Part shown: positions 25,459 through 35,546 of the stretch, one piece after another | Layout of the letters: the number at the start of each line of letters is the position of its first letter | Position numbering within the stretch: the stretch's first letter is position 1 | NCBI RefSeq assembly: GCF_006385595.1 | Contig: NZ_CP041046.1 | Coordinates: 1,364,001-1,428,000 of the forward strand | DNA from: Luteibacter pinisoli | GTDB lineage: Bacteria; Pseudomonadota; Gammaproteobacteria; Xanthomonadales; Rhodanobacteraceae | Length of the DNA: 64,000 nucleotides | Reading direction: 5' to 3' | Made by a program: the position numbers and the translations under genes | Notes under the pieces: generated by a model | Databases searched by the model: none | What the model saw: only the letters and a program-made list of their open reading frames with translations | What the model was told of the DNA's origin: nothing

Positions 25459-25899
25459 ATGGTCAACCCTTCTTGCTCTCCCGAGGCCTCCCAGTCGCTG
25501 AGTCATTCTGGCCTGTCTCTCTCGGCCACGGAGTGGACGTGCCTGCATGAGCGCCTTGCCCGGTCTGATGCCCGGTTTGACGCATTCCTGGCCCGCTTCG
25601 ATGAGCACGCGCGCCGTACGAATGAAGGCTTCCAGCGGGTCGATACCCGCCTGGACCGTCTCGACGCCCGCGTCGGAAACCTGGGGCAGGCGATGTCCGC
25701 GGTGGCTTCCGATGTCACCGTGATGCAGCACGACGTCCGGGAAGTCGATCGCCGGCTCCGTGGCACAGAGACCGACCTGCGCGACCTGCTTGGCTGCCGC
25801 CAGCGCTTGTGGGGCATGGCCACGGCGATTGCCACCCTTGGCGGTACGCTTGGCTTCGTGGGCGCACAGGCGCTCCAGCATCTCGCGCGCGTGCCGTGA
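25459..25899 (+). CDS. Hypothetical coiled-coil protein with C-terminal membrane anchor
   Basis: Not recognised as a family. The 146-residue protein has an N-terminal Ser-rich region, then a heptad-patterned helix from about residue 35 to 105 (RFDAFLARFDEHARRTNEGF, RVDTRLDRLDARVGNLGQAM, REVDRRLRGTETDLRDL). A C-terminal hydrophobic segment, LWGMATAIATLGGTLGFVGA, is a likely membrane span. This resembles hemolysin-XhlA-like or DUF1640-type small proteins in layout. The ATG at 25459 was preferred to the TTG at 25441. It stands alone between two small housekeeping genes. Confidence 0.55.
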   Translation: MVNPSCSPEASQSLSHSGLSLSATEWTCLHERLARSDARFDAFLARFDEHARRTNEGFQRVDTRLDRLDARVGNLGQAMSAVASDVTVMQHDVREVDRRLRGTETDLRDLLGCRQRLWGMATAIATLGGTLGFVGAQALQHLARVP

Positions 25900-25968
25900 G
25901 GCTACCTGTCGCAGTTCGCGGCGGGGTTCTCCGGGCTACACTCATGCCTTTCAAAGGGAGCGGCGCCC

Positions 25969-26391
25969 GTGGCCTATTTGCTGACCAAGTCCTTGCACAT
26001 CGTCTTTGTCATCGCCTGGATGGCCACGGTCTTCTACCTGCCCCGCATCCTGGTGAATATCGCGGAAGCGACGGGTGAGCCACCCGCGGTCAAGGCGCGA
26101 CTGGAGCTGATGGGGCGTCGACTCTACCGCTTCGGCCACACCATGTTCGGCATGGCGCTGATCTTTGGCCTGATTCTCTGGCTCTATTTCGGCATCGCCG
26201 GCGGGTGGCTGCATGCGAAGCTGGCCCTGGTCGCCCTGATGCTGGCTTACTTCATCTGGACGGGCCGAGCACTCAAGCGCAGCATCGCCGGCGGCCCGCT
26301 GCCTTCCGCGAAGGCCCTGCGGATGGGTAACGAATTGCCCGTGCTGGTGCTGCTGGCCATCGTCTACCTGGTGGTGGCCAAGCCTTTCTAA
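25969..26391 (+). CDS. hemJ: HemJ-type protoporphyrinogen IX oxidase (CopD family)
   Basis: A 140-residue inner-membrane protein with about four helices. HemJ oxidises protoporphyrinogen IX to protoporphyrin IX, the penultimate step of haem synthesis, in bacteria that lack HemG and HemY. The family signature LHIVFVIAWMATVFYLPRI is present with His10, and Lys84 in WLHAKLALVAL; the equivalent His and Lys are essential in cyanobacterial HemJ. The GTG start at 25969 follows an AAAGGGAG ribosome binding site. The annotation as a CopD protein is the common alternative. Confidence 0.87.
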   Translation: MAYLLTKSLHIVFVIAWMATVFYLPRILVNIAEATGEPPAVKARLELMGRRLYRFGHTMFGMALIFGLILWLYFGIAGGWLHAKLALVALMLAYFIWTGRALKRSIAGGPLPSAKALRMGNELPVLVLLAIVYLVVAKPF

Positions 26392-26461
26392 GGTCTCGGG
26401 GCGTGCGACCCATGTCGGCCATCATGGCCTCTGTTCCTCACTCCTCCGCCGGAGCTGATGC

Positions 26462-29400
26462 TTGAGCGATACGCATCCGATCGCGCCGGGCCTGATGGTC
26501 CTGCACGGTAACCGCCTCGAAGACCTCCGCGACATCCTCGTTCAGTGGCTGAAGCGTGCGCCCCTGCGCCCGCTGGAAGACGAGCGCATCCTCGTGCAGT
26601 CCAATGGCATCGCGCAGTGGTTCCGGCTGGCGCTGGCGCGGGCGGAAGGTGATGGCGGGCTCGGGATCGCGGCGTCGGTGAACGTGGAGCTGCCGGGCCG
26701 GTTCCTTTGGGATGCGTACCGTGCCGTGCTGGGTCGCGATGCGGTGCCTCCGGAATCGCCCTTCGATAAATCACGGCTGATCTGGCGCCTGATGCGCCTG
26801 CTGCCGGCGCTGGCGCGCGAGCCGGTTTTCGAGCCGCTCGCGGCGTTCCTGGGCGACGGCGAGGATGCGCGTAAATGCCATCAGCTGGCCGAGCGCCTGG
26901 CGGATCTCTACGACGGCTACCAGGTGTATCGTGCCGACTGGCTGGACGACTGGGCCGCCGGGCGCGACGTCATGCGCGATGCCCGCGGCGGCGAACCCGG
27001 CATGGGTGAAAGTGATCGCTGGCAGGCCGCGCTATGGCGACGCCTACTGGACGATGTGGGCCCCGACGACGCGCATGGGCATCGCGCGGCCGTGCATGCC
27101 CGATTCCTCCATGCGGCGTCCACCGCCACGGAAAGGCCCGCTGCCCTGGCCCGGCGCATTGTCGTGTTCGGCATGTCGTCGCTTCCCAGGCAGACCATCG
27201 AGGCGCTGTCCGCGTTGTCGCGCTGGTCGCAGGTCGTCCTCGTCGTCCTCAATCCATGCCGCCATTATTGGGCCGACATCGTCGACGACCGCGAGCTGCT
27301 GCGCGCGGAGCGTCGCCGCCAGGAGGCCAAGCCGGGTGTGCCCCCGATGCCCGACGAAGGTGACCTGCATCTGTACGCGAATCCGCTGCTCGCCGCATGG
27401 GGCAAGCAGGGGCGCGATTACATTCGCCTGCTCGATGAGTTCGATCATCCGGAAACGTATCGCGAGCGCTTCACCGCATGGGAACAGCGCATTGACGTGT
27501 TCGAGGAGCCGTCCAGCACGAGCCTGCTTGGCAAGGTGCAAGCGGCCATCCTGGACCTCGATCCGCTTCCGGCCCAGCCCGCGCCTCTCGCCGCCGGTGA
27601 TGAGTCCATCGCGTTCCATGTCGCGCACGGCCCACAGCGCGAAGTCGAGATCCTGCACGATCAGCTGCTGGCGCGATTCGAGGCCTCGGCACGCGCAGGC
27701 GATCCGATCCTTCCGCGCGACGTGATCGTGATGGTGCCGGATATCGACACCTACGCGCCGCATATCGACGCCGTCTTCGGTCGCGTGACGCGCGATGACC
27801 GCCGCTACATCCCCTACAGCATTGCCGATCGCGCCTCGCGCGGGACGGTGCCGATGGTGATGGCGCTGGACATGCTGATGGGCATGACGGAGTCGCGGTT
27901 TGCCTCCGGTGACATGGCTGACCTGCTCGACGTCCCGGCGCTTCGCGAACGCTTTGGCCTCGGCGTGGACGACCTGCCGCTCGTGCATCGCTGGGTGGAG
28001 GGGGCCGGCATCCGTTGGGGCCTCGATGCCGAACAGCGCGCGGCGCTGGGTTTGCCTGCGCTCGAGCAGAACACGTGGTTGTTTGGTCTCCGTCGCATGT
28101 TGCTCGGCTATGCCGTGGGGCAGGGCGAGGCATGGGGAGAGATCGAGCCGTACGGCGAAGTGGGTGGCCTCGATGCCGGGCTGGTCGGTCCGCTGGCCGA
28201 CCTGGTCGAGCGGCTGGGCAGCCACTGGCGCGCCATGGCGGTACCCGTGCCGGCGGCCGCGTGGGGCGAGCGGTTGCGCGCGTTGATGCGCGACTTCTTC
28301 GCACCGACCGATCCGGACGACCGCATGCGCGAGCAGCGCCTGCTGGATGCGCTGGATACCTGGGAGCGTGCCTGTGCCGAAGCGGATTTCGACGAGCCCG
28401 TGCCGGTGGACGTCGTGCGTGAGGCGTGGCTTGGCCAGCTGGACGATGGCGGCCTGTCCAAGCGCTTCCTGGCCGGCGCCGTGAGTTTCGGCACCCTGAT
28501 GCCGATGCGCGCCATTCCGTTCCGCCTCGTCTGCCTGCTGGGCATGAACGACGGCGAGTATCCGCGTGCGCGACCGCCGATGGATTTTGACCTGATGGCA
28601 CGCGCCGGCGCATGGCGTCCTGGCGACCGCTCGCGCCGTGAAGACGACCGTTACCTTTTTCTCGAGGCGCTTCTTTCCGCGCGGGATGGCTTGCACATTG
28701 GCTGGGTGGGTCGCAGCGCGCGCGACAACGCTGAGCGGGCGCCGTCCGTGCTGGTGGGCCAGTTGCGCGATTATCTCAGCGCCGCCTGGGCGGACGAGGA
28801 GGGCGGGGAGGTACTCAACCGCCTCACCGTGGTCCACGCGTTGCAACCCTTCAGTCCGGCGTATTTCAGGGCGGGCGATCCGCGCCTGTTTACCTACGCC
28901 AATGAGTGGCGCCACGTTCATGACGGCGGCACGGCGACGGAAGGTGACGGCCTTCCGCCCTGGTCCGTGGACCGCCCCATCGGCCTCGGCACGTTGCGGC
29001 GATTCCTGCGTCATCCCGTCCGCGAATTCTTCCAGGGCAGGCTGGGCGTCCGTTTCGAGCTGCCGGATGTCGCGAGCGAAGCGCTGGAGCCCTTCGCCCT
29101 GGGCGGGCTGGATCGCTTCACCATGACCGACACGGTACTGCGCGCGGCGCTCCGGGAGGAGCAGCCGTCACAACTCGCCATCAGTGGCGCGACGACACGC
29201 CTGCAGCGAAGTGGCAAGTTGCCCATGGGCGGCTTTGCCGCACCCATTCGCCGCGAGTTGGAAGAAGGTGCGGCTGCCGTGTACGGGCGCTACGTCGCCG
29301 AGCGCCGGCGCTGGCCGGTGGAAGCCGACAAGTTCGAAGTACGCGTGGCATGCGCGGGTGTGGTTATCGAAGACTGGCTGGCAGGGTTGCGGGCCAACGA

Positions 29401-29884
29401 AGCCGGCGATCTGGCGGCGCTGCTGGTGTCACCCTCGGGCGTCCTCGATGCCGAAGGGCGGCCGCTTGCGCACCGGGTAGTGATGCCGTGGGTCGACCAC
29501 CTCGTGGCGCAGGCTGCCGGCCACGCCGTGGAAACCCGATACATCGGCCCTGACGGCACCATCGTCATGCGGCCACTCGCGACGGATCAGGCGCGCGCAG
29601 CGCTCGAGACCCTTGTGCGAGCCTGGCGCGAGGGCATGGCGACGCCGCTGCCGGTGGCCATGAAAGCGGCACTGGCCTGGATCGCCGCGGACGAACGTGA
29701 TGCCGAGAGCGCAGCGCGGCGTGCGTATTCGCCCGCGGATGACTTTTCGCGCGGCGAGGTGGACGGCGACCCATACCTCGCGCGGGCATGGCCGGACTTC
29801 GACCGGATGCTGTCGGCTGGCTTCGCGCATCACCTCCAGCCTTATATGGATCTGTGCGCGGCCTTACGGGTGGAGCAGGCATGA
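26462..29884 (+). CDS. recC: Exodeoxyribonuclease V gamma subunit
   Basis: RecC is the chi-recognition and scaffold subunit of the RecBCD helicase-nuclease, needed for double-strand break repair and degradation of foreign linear DNA. The 1140 residues include LVQSNGIAQWFRLALARAEG at the N-terminus and the inactive helicase fold, with VFGMSSLPRQTIEALSALSR, a MRAIPFRLVCLLGMNDGEYP block and RDNAERAPSVLVGQLRDYLS. The C-terminal inactive nuclease-like part follows. The start is TTG with a GGAG ribosome binding site. Its stop overlaps recB by four bases (ATGA). The order C-B-D differs from E. coli (C, ptrA, B, D) in lacking ptrA. Confidence 0.96.
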   Translation: MSDTHPIAPGLMVLHGNRLEDLRDILVQWLKRAPLRPLEDERILVQSNGIAQWFRLALARAEGDGGLGIAASVNVELPGRFLWDAYRAVLGRDAVPPESPFDKSRLIWRLMRLLPALAREPVFEPLAAFLGDGEDARKCHQLAERLADLYDGYQVYRADWLDDWAAGRDVMRDARGGEPGMGESDRWQAALWRRLLDDVGPDDAHGHRAAVHARFLHAASTATERPAALARRIVVFGMSSLPRQTIEALSALSRWSQVVLVVLNPCRHYWADIVDDRELLRAERRRQEAKPGVPPMPDEGDLHLYANPLLAAWGKQGRDYIRLLDEFDHPETYRERFTAWEQRIDVFEEPSSTSLLGKVQAAILDLDPLPAQPAPLAAGDESIAFHVAHGPQREVEILHDQLLARFEASARAGDPILPRDVIVMVPDIDTYAPHIDAVFGRVTRDDRRYIPYSIADRASRGTVPMVMALDMLMGMTESRFASGDMADLLDVPALRERFGLGVDDLPLVHRWVEGAGIRWGLDAEQRAALGLPALEQNTWLFGLRRMLLGYAVGQGEAWGEIEPYGEVGGLDAGLVGPLADLVERLGSHWRAMAVPVPAAAWGERLRALMRDFFAPTDPDDRMREQRLLDALDTWERACAEADFDEPVPVDVVREAWLGQLDDGGLSKRFLAGAVSFGTLMPMRAIPFRLVCLLGMNDGEYPRARPPMDFDLMARAGAWRPGDRSRREDDRYLFLEALLSARDGLHIGWVGRSARDNAERAPSVLVGQLRDYLSAAWADEEGGEVLNRLTVVHALQPFSPAYFRAGDPRLFTYANEWRHVHDGGTATEGDGLPPWSVDRPIGLGTLRRFLRHPVREFFQGRLGVRFELPDVASEALEPFALGGLDRFTMTDTVLRAALREEQPSQLAISGATTRLQRSGKLPMGGFAAPIRRELEEGAAAVYGRYVAERRRWPVEADKFEVRVACAGVVIEDWLAGLRANEAGDLAALLVSPSGVLDAEGRPLAHRVVMPWVDHLVAQAAGHAVETRYIGPDGTIVMRPLATDQARAALETLVRAWREGMATPLPVAMKAALAWIAADERDAESAARRAYSPADDFSRGEVDGDPYLARAWPDFDRMLSAGFAHHLQPYMDLCAALRVEQA

Positions 29885-32800
29885 CGTTCGCCGTTGAACC
29901 ACTGGAACCGCTGGCGCTCCCGCTCAATGGCGTGCGCCTGATCGAGGCGAGCGCCGGTACAGGCAAAACCTGGACCATCGCGGCACTGTACGTGCGTGCC
30001 GTGCTGGGTCACGGCGTCCCCCAGCCGCTGCTGCCGCCACAGATCCTCGTCGTGACATTTACCGAGGCAGCCACGCAGGAGCTGCGCGAGCGCATCCGCG
30101 CACGACTCGTCGCGTCGGCCATCGCGTTTCGCTCGGGCGAGTCCACTGAACCGTTGATGCGTGAGCTGATCGCCGCTTACGCACCGGAGCAGCGGTCCGC
30201 CTGCGCACGCCGGCTTGAACTGGCCGCGCAGTGGATGGATGAGGCCGCCATTTTCACCATTCACGGCTGGAGCCAGCGCATGCTCACCCAGCATGCGTTT
30301 GGTAGCGGCCATGCGTTCGCGCAGACCCTCGAACCCGATGAAAGCGAGTTGCTGGCCGAGTGCGTGCGCGATTACTGGCGGCAGACGTTCTATCCGCTGG
30401 ATGAAGCGACACTGGCGGCCGTGCAGGCCGAGTGGCGCACGCCGGATGATCTGCTGCGCTCCCTGAAGCCGCTGCTGGGTGCGGGCGAGGCCACGTTGCG
30501 TGTGGATGGTGCCGTCCTTGGCCACGGGGATGGCCTGGACGCCGTGCTCGCCGAGCGAAAGGCGTGGGACGACGAAGATAGCCGCCGGATGGGCGATGCC
30601 GCGCGTGCCTGGCGGGATGACGCGGACGACCTCAGCGCGCTCCTTGTCGGCGCCGTCGCCAGCAAGACGCTGCACAACGGGTGGTACAAGCCGGACCGCA
30701 TGCCCGCCGACATGGCCGCGATGCGGCGCTGGGCTCAATCCGCTGAGCCCGGCGGCTTCGATATCGCCCGTTACGCGACGAGTCGCCTCGCGAAAGCCAC
30801 TGGCAAGGGAAAGGATCGACCCGAACATCCGGCCTTTGGCGCGCTGGAGCACTGGAACGAATGGCAGGCTTCGCGGGTGGCTGTACGCCATGTCATCCTT
30901 GCGGATGCCGTGGAGCGCGTTCGCGAACGCTTCGCCACGCAAAAGCGCCGACGCGCCCAGATCGGCTTCGACGACCTGCTGCTTCGCCTCGACCGCGCAC
31001 TCACCGGCGCCTCCGGCGTGGATCTGGCCGCGACGATCCGACGCCAGTACCCGCTCGCGCTGATTGACGAGTTCCAGGATACCGATCCCCTCCAGTACCG
31101 CATCTTCCGGACCGTCTATGCCGCGGCACCGGATACCGCACTGCTGCTGATTGGTGATCCGAAGCAGGCGATCTACGCGTTCCGCGGTGCGGATATCCAT
31201 ACGTACCTGTCCGCGCGCGCCGAGGCGTCGCCGCCGCATTACAGCCTCGACACCAATTTCCGTTCCACCCAGGGCATGGTCGACGCGGTGAACGCGGTGT
31301 TCTCGCATGGCGAGCGCCACGCGTCGGGCGCCTTCCATTTCGAGGACCGTGGCCTGCCGTTCGCGCCGGTGCTGGCACATGGCCGCGCGGAGCACTTCGT
31401 GCGGCATGGGGAAACCCAGCCCGCGCTCCAGCTCTGGCTACTCGATGACGAGCAGCCGGTCGGCGTGCGCATCTATCGCAAGGAAATGGCTGCCGCGTGC
31501 GGTAGCGAGATCGTTCGTCTCCTGGGCGAGGCCGCCCGGGGCGAAGCGGGGTTCACACCGTCAGATGGGCCTGCCAGGCCCTTGCGCCCGGCCGACATTG
31601 CCGTCCTCGTGCGCAGCCATGCCGAGGCCGCGGAAGTACGCGCCGCGCTGGCCGAGCGCCGCGTGCGCAGCGTCTTTCTCTCCGACCGTGATTCGGTATG
31701 GGAGAGCGTCGAGGCGACCGATCTCCTGTTCTGGCTGCGCGCCGTGGCTGAGCCATCGTCTGACCTCGCCATGCGTGCGGCGCTCGCCACCCGCACCCTT
31801 CACCTCGGCTTTGGCGAGCTGGAACGCCTGAACGTGGAGGAGAGGCATTGGGAAGCGCGCGGCCAGCAGTTCATGGCGTTGCGCGATGTCTGGCGGCATG
31901 CCGGCGTGCTGGCCATGCTGCATCGCATGCTCCACGTCTTCGATCTCCCGGCGCGGCTCCTGTCGCTGGATGGCGGCGAGCGCGCCCTGACCAATGTGTT
32001 GCATCTGGCGGAGCTGCTCCAGCAGGCCGCTGCCACGCTGGATGGTGAGCAGGCGCTCATCCGTTATCTCTCCGAGCGCCTTGCCGATACAGCGAGCCAT
32101 CACGGCGACGACCAGATCGTCCGGCTGGAAAGCGACGACGACCTCGTCAAGGTCATCACGATCCACAAATCGAAGGGCCTGGAATACCCGCTGGTCTTCC
32201 TGCCCTTCGTCTGCGCGTCCGGCAAGGCCCGGGCGGGGCAGGGCTACCGGTATCACGATGGCGAGGGCATGTCGCTCGAGCTGCTCAGTGAAAAGCAGGG
32301 CGGCGTCGCTGTCAGCGAAGCAAAGGAAGCCGCCGAGCGGGCCGCGCTGCAGGAAGACCTGCGCCTGCTCTACGTCGCCCTTACGCGTGCACGGCACGCG
32401 TGCTGGCTGGGCATCGCGCCGGTCGCCGCGGGTAATGCAAAGAAGCCCCAGGTGCACCGCAGCGCCTTCGGCCACCTGCTCACCGGCGGCGCAGAGATTG
32501 ACAACGGTGCCATCGCGGGGCTGCTGGCCGCACTGGCGAAGGGCCAGCCGTCCATTGCCGTCGACTACATGCCGGCGCCCGATGACACCCGTTATGTCGC
32601 TCCGGTCCGTGACGATAAGCTCCTCCCGCCGCGCGAGCCGGAGATCGCGCGAGCCGAGCCGTGGCGCATCGCCAGTTACAGCGGCCTGCGCTACGCCGAG
32701 GCGGAAGAGGATGTGCCCGCGCCGGAAACGGCCATCGACGATGTCATCGTCGAGTACGCCACCGAGCCGGTGGCGACGGTCGCGGACCCCTCCAGCATCC

Positions 32801-33534
32801 ACGGCTTCGAGCGCGGCGCCGAGGCCGGCACCTTCCTGCACGATCTTCTCGAATGGATCGCGGACGAGGGATTCGCGGCCATCGCCTGCGACCGGGCGCG
32901 CCTGCGCGACACCGTGGCGCGCCGTTGCGAACGGCGCGGGTGGGACGGGGCGATCGACCTGCTTACCGACTGGTTGCTGGTGCTCCTGGCCACGCCGATG
33001 ACCTTGCCGGATGGCTCGACACTGGCGTTGGGTCAGCTCGATGACACCACGCGGTATCGCGCCGAGCTCGAGTTCCTCTTCGAAGCGCGCCGCGTGGACA
33101 CACTGGCGCTCGACCGTATCGTGCGCGAACACACGCTCGGCGGTGCCACGCGTCCCGCGCTGACGAGCGACACGCTGAACGGCATGCTCAAGGGCTTCAT
33201 CGACCTGATCATCGAGCACGAAGGCCGCTGGTACGTCGTCGACTACAAGTCGAACTGGCTGGGCGCTGACGAACACGCCTACACGCCCGACGCCATGCGC
33301 CTTTCCATCCTCGATTCCCGTTATGAGCTTCAGTACGCCCTTTACCTGCTGGCCCTGCATCGCCTGCTGCGCACCCGCCTCGGGCCTGCGTACGACTACG
33401 ACACGCATGTCGGTGGCGCGGTGTATGTCTACCTGCGCGGCGTGGATGGCCGCGGTCATGGCGTGCACGTGGAACGTCCACCCCGGGCCATGATCGAGGC
33501 CATGGATCGCCTGTTCGAAGGAGCAACCGCATGA
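29881..33534 (+). CDS. recB: Exodeoxyribonuclease V beta subunit
   Basis: RecB is the 3'-5' SF1 helicase and the only nuclease of RecBCD. The 1217 residues show Walker A EASAGTGKTWTIAAL, motif II IDEFQDTDPLQYRIF, motif III LIGDPKQAIYAFRGADI, motif V ITIHKSKGLEYPLVFLPF and motif VI LLYVALTRARHACW. A C-terminal nuclease domain carries FIDLIIEHEGRWYVVDYKSN, the Asp and Lys of the PD-(D/E)xK site. The ATG at 29881 overlaps the recC stop, and its own stop overlaps recD, both by four bases. An upstream in-frame start at 29788 lies within recC and was rejected. Confidence 0.97.
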   Translation: MTFAVEPLEPLALPLNGVRLIEASAGTGKTWTIAALYVRAVLGHGVPQPLLPPQILVVTFTEAATQELRERIRARLVASAIAFRSGESTEPLMRELIAAYAPEQRSACARRLELAAQWMDEAAIFTIHGWSQRMLTQHAFGSGHAFAQTLEPDESELLAECVRDYWRQTFYPLDEATLAAVQAEWRTPDDLLRSLKPLLGAGEATLRVDGAVLGHGDGLDAVLAERKAWDDEDSRRMGDAARAWRDDADDLSALLVGAVASKTLHNGWYKPDRMPADMAAMRRWAQSAEPGGFDIARYATSRLAKATGKGKDRPEHPAFGALEHWNEWQASRVAVRHVILADAVERVRERFATQKRRRAQIGFDDLLLRLDRALTGASGVDLAATIRRQYPLALIDEFQDTDPLQYRIFRTVYAAAPDTALLLIGDPKQAIYAFRGADIHTYLSARAEASPPHYSLDTNFRSTQGMVDAVNAVFSHGERHASGAFHFEDRGLPFAPVLAHGRAEHFVRHGETQPALQLWLLDDEQPVGVRIYRKEMAAACGSEIVRLLGEAARGEAGFTPSDGPARPLRPADIAVLVRSHAEAAEVRAALAERRVRSVFLSDRDSVWESVEATDLLFWLRAVAEPSSDLAMRAALATRTLHLGFGELERLNVEERHWEARGQQFMALRDVWRHAGVLAMLHRMLHVFDLPARLLSLDGGERALTNVLHLAELLQQAAATLDGEQALIRYLSERLADTASHHGDDQIVRLESDDDLVKVITIHKSKGLEYPLVFLPFVCASGKARAGQGYRYHDGEGMSLELLSEKQGGVAVSEAKEAAERAALQEDLRLLYVALTRARHACWLGIAPVAAGNAKKPQVHRSAFGHLLTGGAEIDNGAIAGLLAALAKGQPSIAVDYMPAPDDTRYVAPVRDDKLLPPREPEIARAEPWRIASYSGLRYAEAEEDVPAPETAIDDVIVEYATEPVATVADPSSIHGFERGAEAGTFLHDLLEWIADEGFAAIACDRARLRDTVARRCERRGWDGAIDLLTDWLLVLLATPMTLPDGSTLALGQLDDTTRYRAELEFLFEARRVDTLALDRIVREHTLGGATRPALTSDTLNGMLKGFIDLIIEHEGRWYVVDYKSNWLGADEHAYTPDAMRLSILDSRYELQYALYLLALHRLLRTRLGPAYDYDTHVGGAVYVYLRGVDGRGHGVHVERPPRAMIEAMDRLFEGATA

Positions 33535-35408
33535 TCGCCGACATCCACGCCTGGCTGGATGGAGCCGCCGCCGATGGGCGCCTGCGTGCGATGGATCGTG
33601 CGTTCGCTCGATTCCTGTTCACACTGGATCCGGCCGCCGACACGCGCGTCCTCGCGGCAGCGGCCCTGCTCAGCCGGGAACTGGCAGAAGGGCACATCTG
33701 CGTGGATGTCGGCGCGCTGGCCGAGCAGGAGCCCACCCTGGCTGATGCGTCGACATGGCTGGGCGCATCGGCGCTGGTCGCGCGTCCCGGTGGTGATGAG
33801 GCTGCGCCACTCGTCCTCGATGCGAACCTTCTTTACCTGCGGCGCTTCTGGCGCGACGAAGCACGCGTCGCGGCGGCGATCCTCGGGCGCCTTGCGCCCT
33901 TGCCCGATCCGCCCGGGCTGCGCGCCGAGCTCGATCGCCTGTTCCCTGCGGAAGGCGACGGTGTCGACTGGCAGAAGGTGGCTTGCGCCATCGCCTCGCG
34001 CAGCGCCTTCGCCGTGATCACCGGTGGCCCCGGCACAGGCAAGACCACGACGGTGGTCCGCCTCCTTGGCCTGCTGCAGACGCTGGCCTGGAAGCGCGGC
34101 GAGCCCCGCCTGCGCATCCGCCTGGCCGCGCCAACGGGCAAGGCGGCGGCGCGCCTCAACGCGTCCATTGCCGCCCAGGTAGCTCGGCTGGACGTTGACG
34201 CAGCGGTGCGCGAGGGCATTCCGGCCGAAGTGACGACCCTGCATCGCCTGCTAGGCAGCCGGCCCGACACACGCGCCTTCCAGCACAACGCCGACAATCC
34301 ACTGCACGTCGACGTATTGGTGATCGACGAAGCCTCGATGATCGACCTGGAAATGATGGCCGCGACCCTGGACGCGTTGCCCGCAGGGGCGCGCATCGTG
34401 CTGCTCGGCGACAAGGACCAGCTCTCGTCCGTAGAAGCGGGCGCGGTGCTCGGCGACCTCTGCGCGCGCGCGGAGCCCGGCCACTATGACGACGCCACCG
34501 TGGCGTGGCTGCGCGACGCCGCCGGCGTCGACGTCAGCCCGTGGCGGGACGCCACCACGCCGTGGGCCCTCGACCAGCGGGTGACGATGCTTCGCCGCAG
34601 CCGCCGCTTCGGCACCGACAGCGGCATCGGCGCTCTCGCGAGCGCCATCAACGAAGGCAACGGAGCGGCCGTCGCACGCGTGTTCGAAGGCCGGTTTGAC
34701 GACATTGCCCGCATGCCGGCCACGCCGGCCGCCGTGGCCGCGCTGGCGATCGATGGCCGCGCCCCCGCGCCCGGTTACCGCCACTATCTCGAATGGATCC
34801 AGGCCCACCGGCCGGCCGCCGGTGCCGACGAGGACACCTGGGCCGCATGGGGCCGCGGTGCCCTGGAGGCGCACCGCCGTTTCCAGCTGCTGTGCGCCAC
34901 GAAGCGCGGCGACCACGGCGTGGACAGCCAGAACGAGCGCATCGCCCTGGCCCTGCTCAGCCGGGGCCTCGTTCGCGCGGCCACCGGCTGGTACGAAGGC
35001 CGGCCGGTGATGGTCGTGCGCAACGACTACGCGCTGGGCCTGATGAACGGCGATATCGGGGTGACGCTGGCGCTGCCTGACGGGCAGGGCGGCATCGCCC
35101 TCCGCGTGGCCTTCCTGGTCACCGACGGGGCCGGGGGCGAACGCGTCCGTTTCGTCGCACCGAGTCGCCTCTCGGCGGTGGATACCGTTTTTGCGATGAC
35201 CGTGCACAAGTCGCAGGGCTCTGAATTCGAGCACACGGCGCTCGCCCTCCCGCCGGAGCCGTCACCGGTGCTGACCCGGGAACTGGTCTATACCGGGGTC
35301 ACCCGTGCGCGACGCCACTTCACCCTGGTGGCGGCACCCGACATCCTCGCCTACGCCGTGGCACGCAAGACGCGACGCGCCTCGGGGCTGCTCGACCGGC
35401 TGCGCTGA
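33531..35408 (+). CDS. recD: Exodeoxyribonuclease V alpha subunit
   Basis: RecD is the fast 5'-3' SF1 helicase of RecBCD. The 625 residues show Walker A ITGGPGTGKTTTVVRLLG, the APTGKAAARLNASI motif Ia, motif II LVIDEASMIDLEMMA, motif III LLGDKDQLSSVEAGAVLGD, and the C-terminal TVHKSQGSEFEHTALALP and YTGVTRARRHFTLV motifs. It ends the recC-recB-recD operon. No terminator is seen directly after its stop; the next structural element is the thrS leader promoter 13 bases downstream. Confidence 0.97.
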   Translation: MIADIHAWLDGAAADGRLRAMDRAFARFLFTLDPAADTRVLAAAALLSRELAEGHICVDVGALAEQEPTLADASTWLGASALVARPGGDEAAPLVLDANLLYLRRFWRDEARVAAAILGRLAPLPDPPGLRAELDRLFPAEGDGVDWQKVACAIASRSAFAVITGGPGTGKTTTVVRLLGLLQTLAWKRGEPRLRIRLAAPTGKAAARLNASIAAQVARLDVDAAVREGIPAEVTTLHRLLGSRPDTRAFQHNADNPLHVDVLVIDEASMIDLEMMAATLDALPAGARIVLLGDKDQLSSVEAGAVLGDLCARAEPGHYDDATVAWLRDAAGVDVSPWRDATTPWALDQRVTMLRRSRRFGTDSGIGALASAINEGNGAAVARVFEGRFDDIARMPATPAAVAALAIDGRAPAPGYRHYLEWIQAHRPAAGADEDTWAAWGRGALEAHRRFQLLCATKRGDHGVDSQNERIALALLSRGLVRAATGWYEGRPVMVVRNDYALGLMNGDIGVTLALPDGQGGIALRVAFLVTDGAGGERVRFVAPSRLSAVDTVFAMTVHKSQGSEFEHTALALPPEPSPVLTRELVYTGVTRARRHFTLVAAPDILAYAVARKTRRASGLLDRLR

Positions 35409-35420
35409 CGCCGTTGCGAT

Positions 35421-35449
35421 TTGACACAAGACCGCGCCTGAACTAGCTT
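35421..35449 (+). promoter_or_regulatory. Promoter of thrS
   Basis: A perfect TTGACA (35421-35426), 17-base spacer and TAGCTT (35444-35449). It begins 13 bases after the recD stop codon. The first transcribed base would be near 35456, giving a leader of about 150 bases before thrS. Confidence 0.65.
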
Positions 35450-35505
35450 TCCCGTAGTAACCCAACGAAAAGGTGGCCCGCGGTAACGTCGGCCGAGTGT
35501 GTGAC

Positions 35506-35532
35506 ATGCGGACTACGCGCTTTTCAACCTGA
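35506..35532 (+). CDS. Putative threonine-containing leader peptide of thrS
   Basis: A nine-codon reading frame encoding MRTTRFST and TGA. Three of eight residues are Thr, two of them adjacent, immediately upstream of a small hairpin and an intrinsic terminator that precedes thrS. Its Shine-Dalgarno is weak (GAG eight bases upstream); in-frame GTG codons at 35497 and 35473 could extend it. Leader peptides rich in the cognate amino acid are the known control device of attenuated biosynthetic and synthetase operons (for example pheM before pheST). Here the role is inferred from composition and position alone. Confidence 0.4.
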   Translation: MRTTRFST

Positions 35533-35546
35533 GCCCCCCGCCACGT

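Noticed and set aside
26462..35408. A defence island around recBCD
   Set aside because: RecBCD itself limits foreign DNA, but the flanking genes are housekeeping (hemJ, thrS) and no restriction or abortive-infection gene is present.
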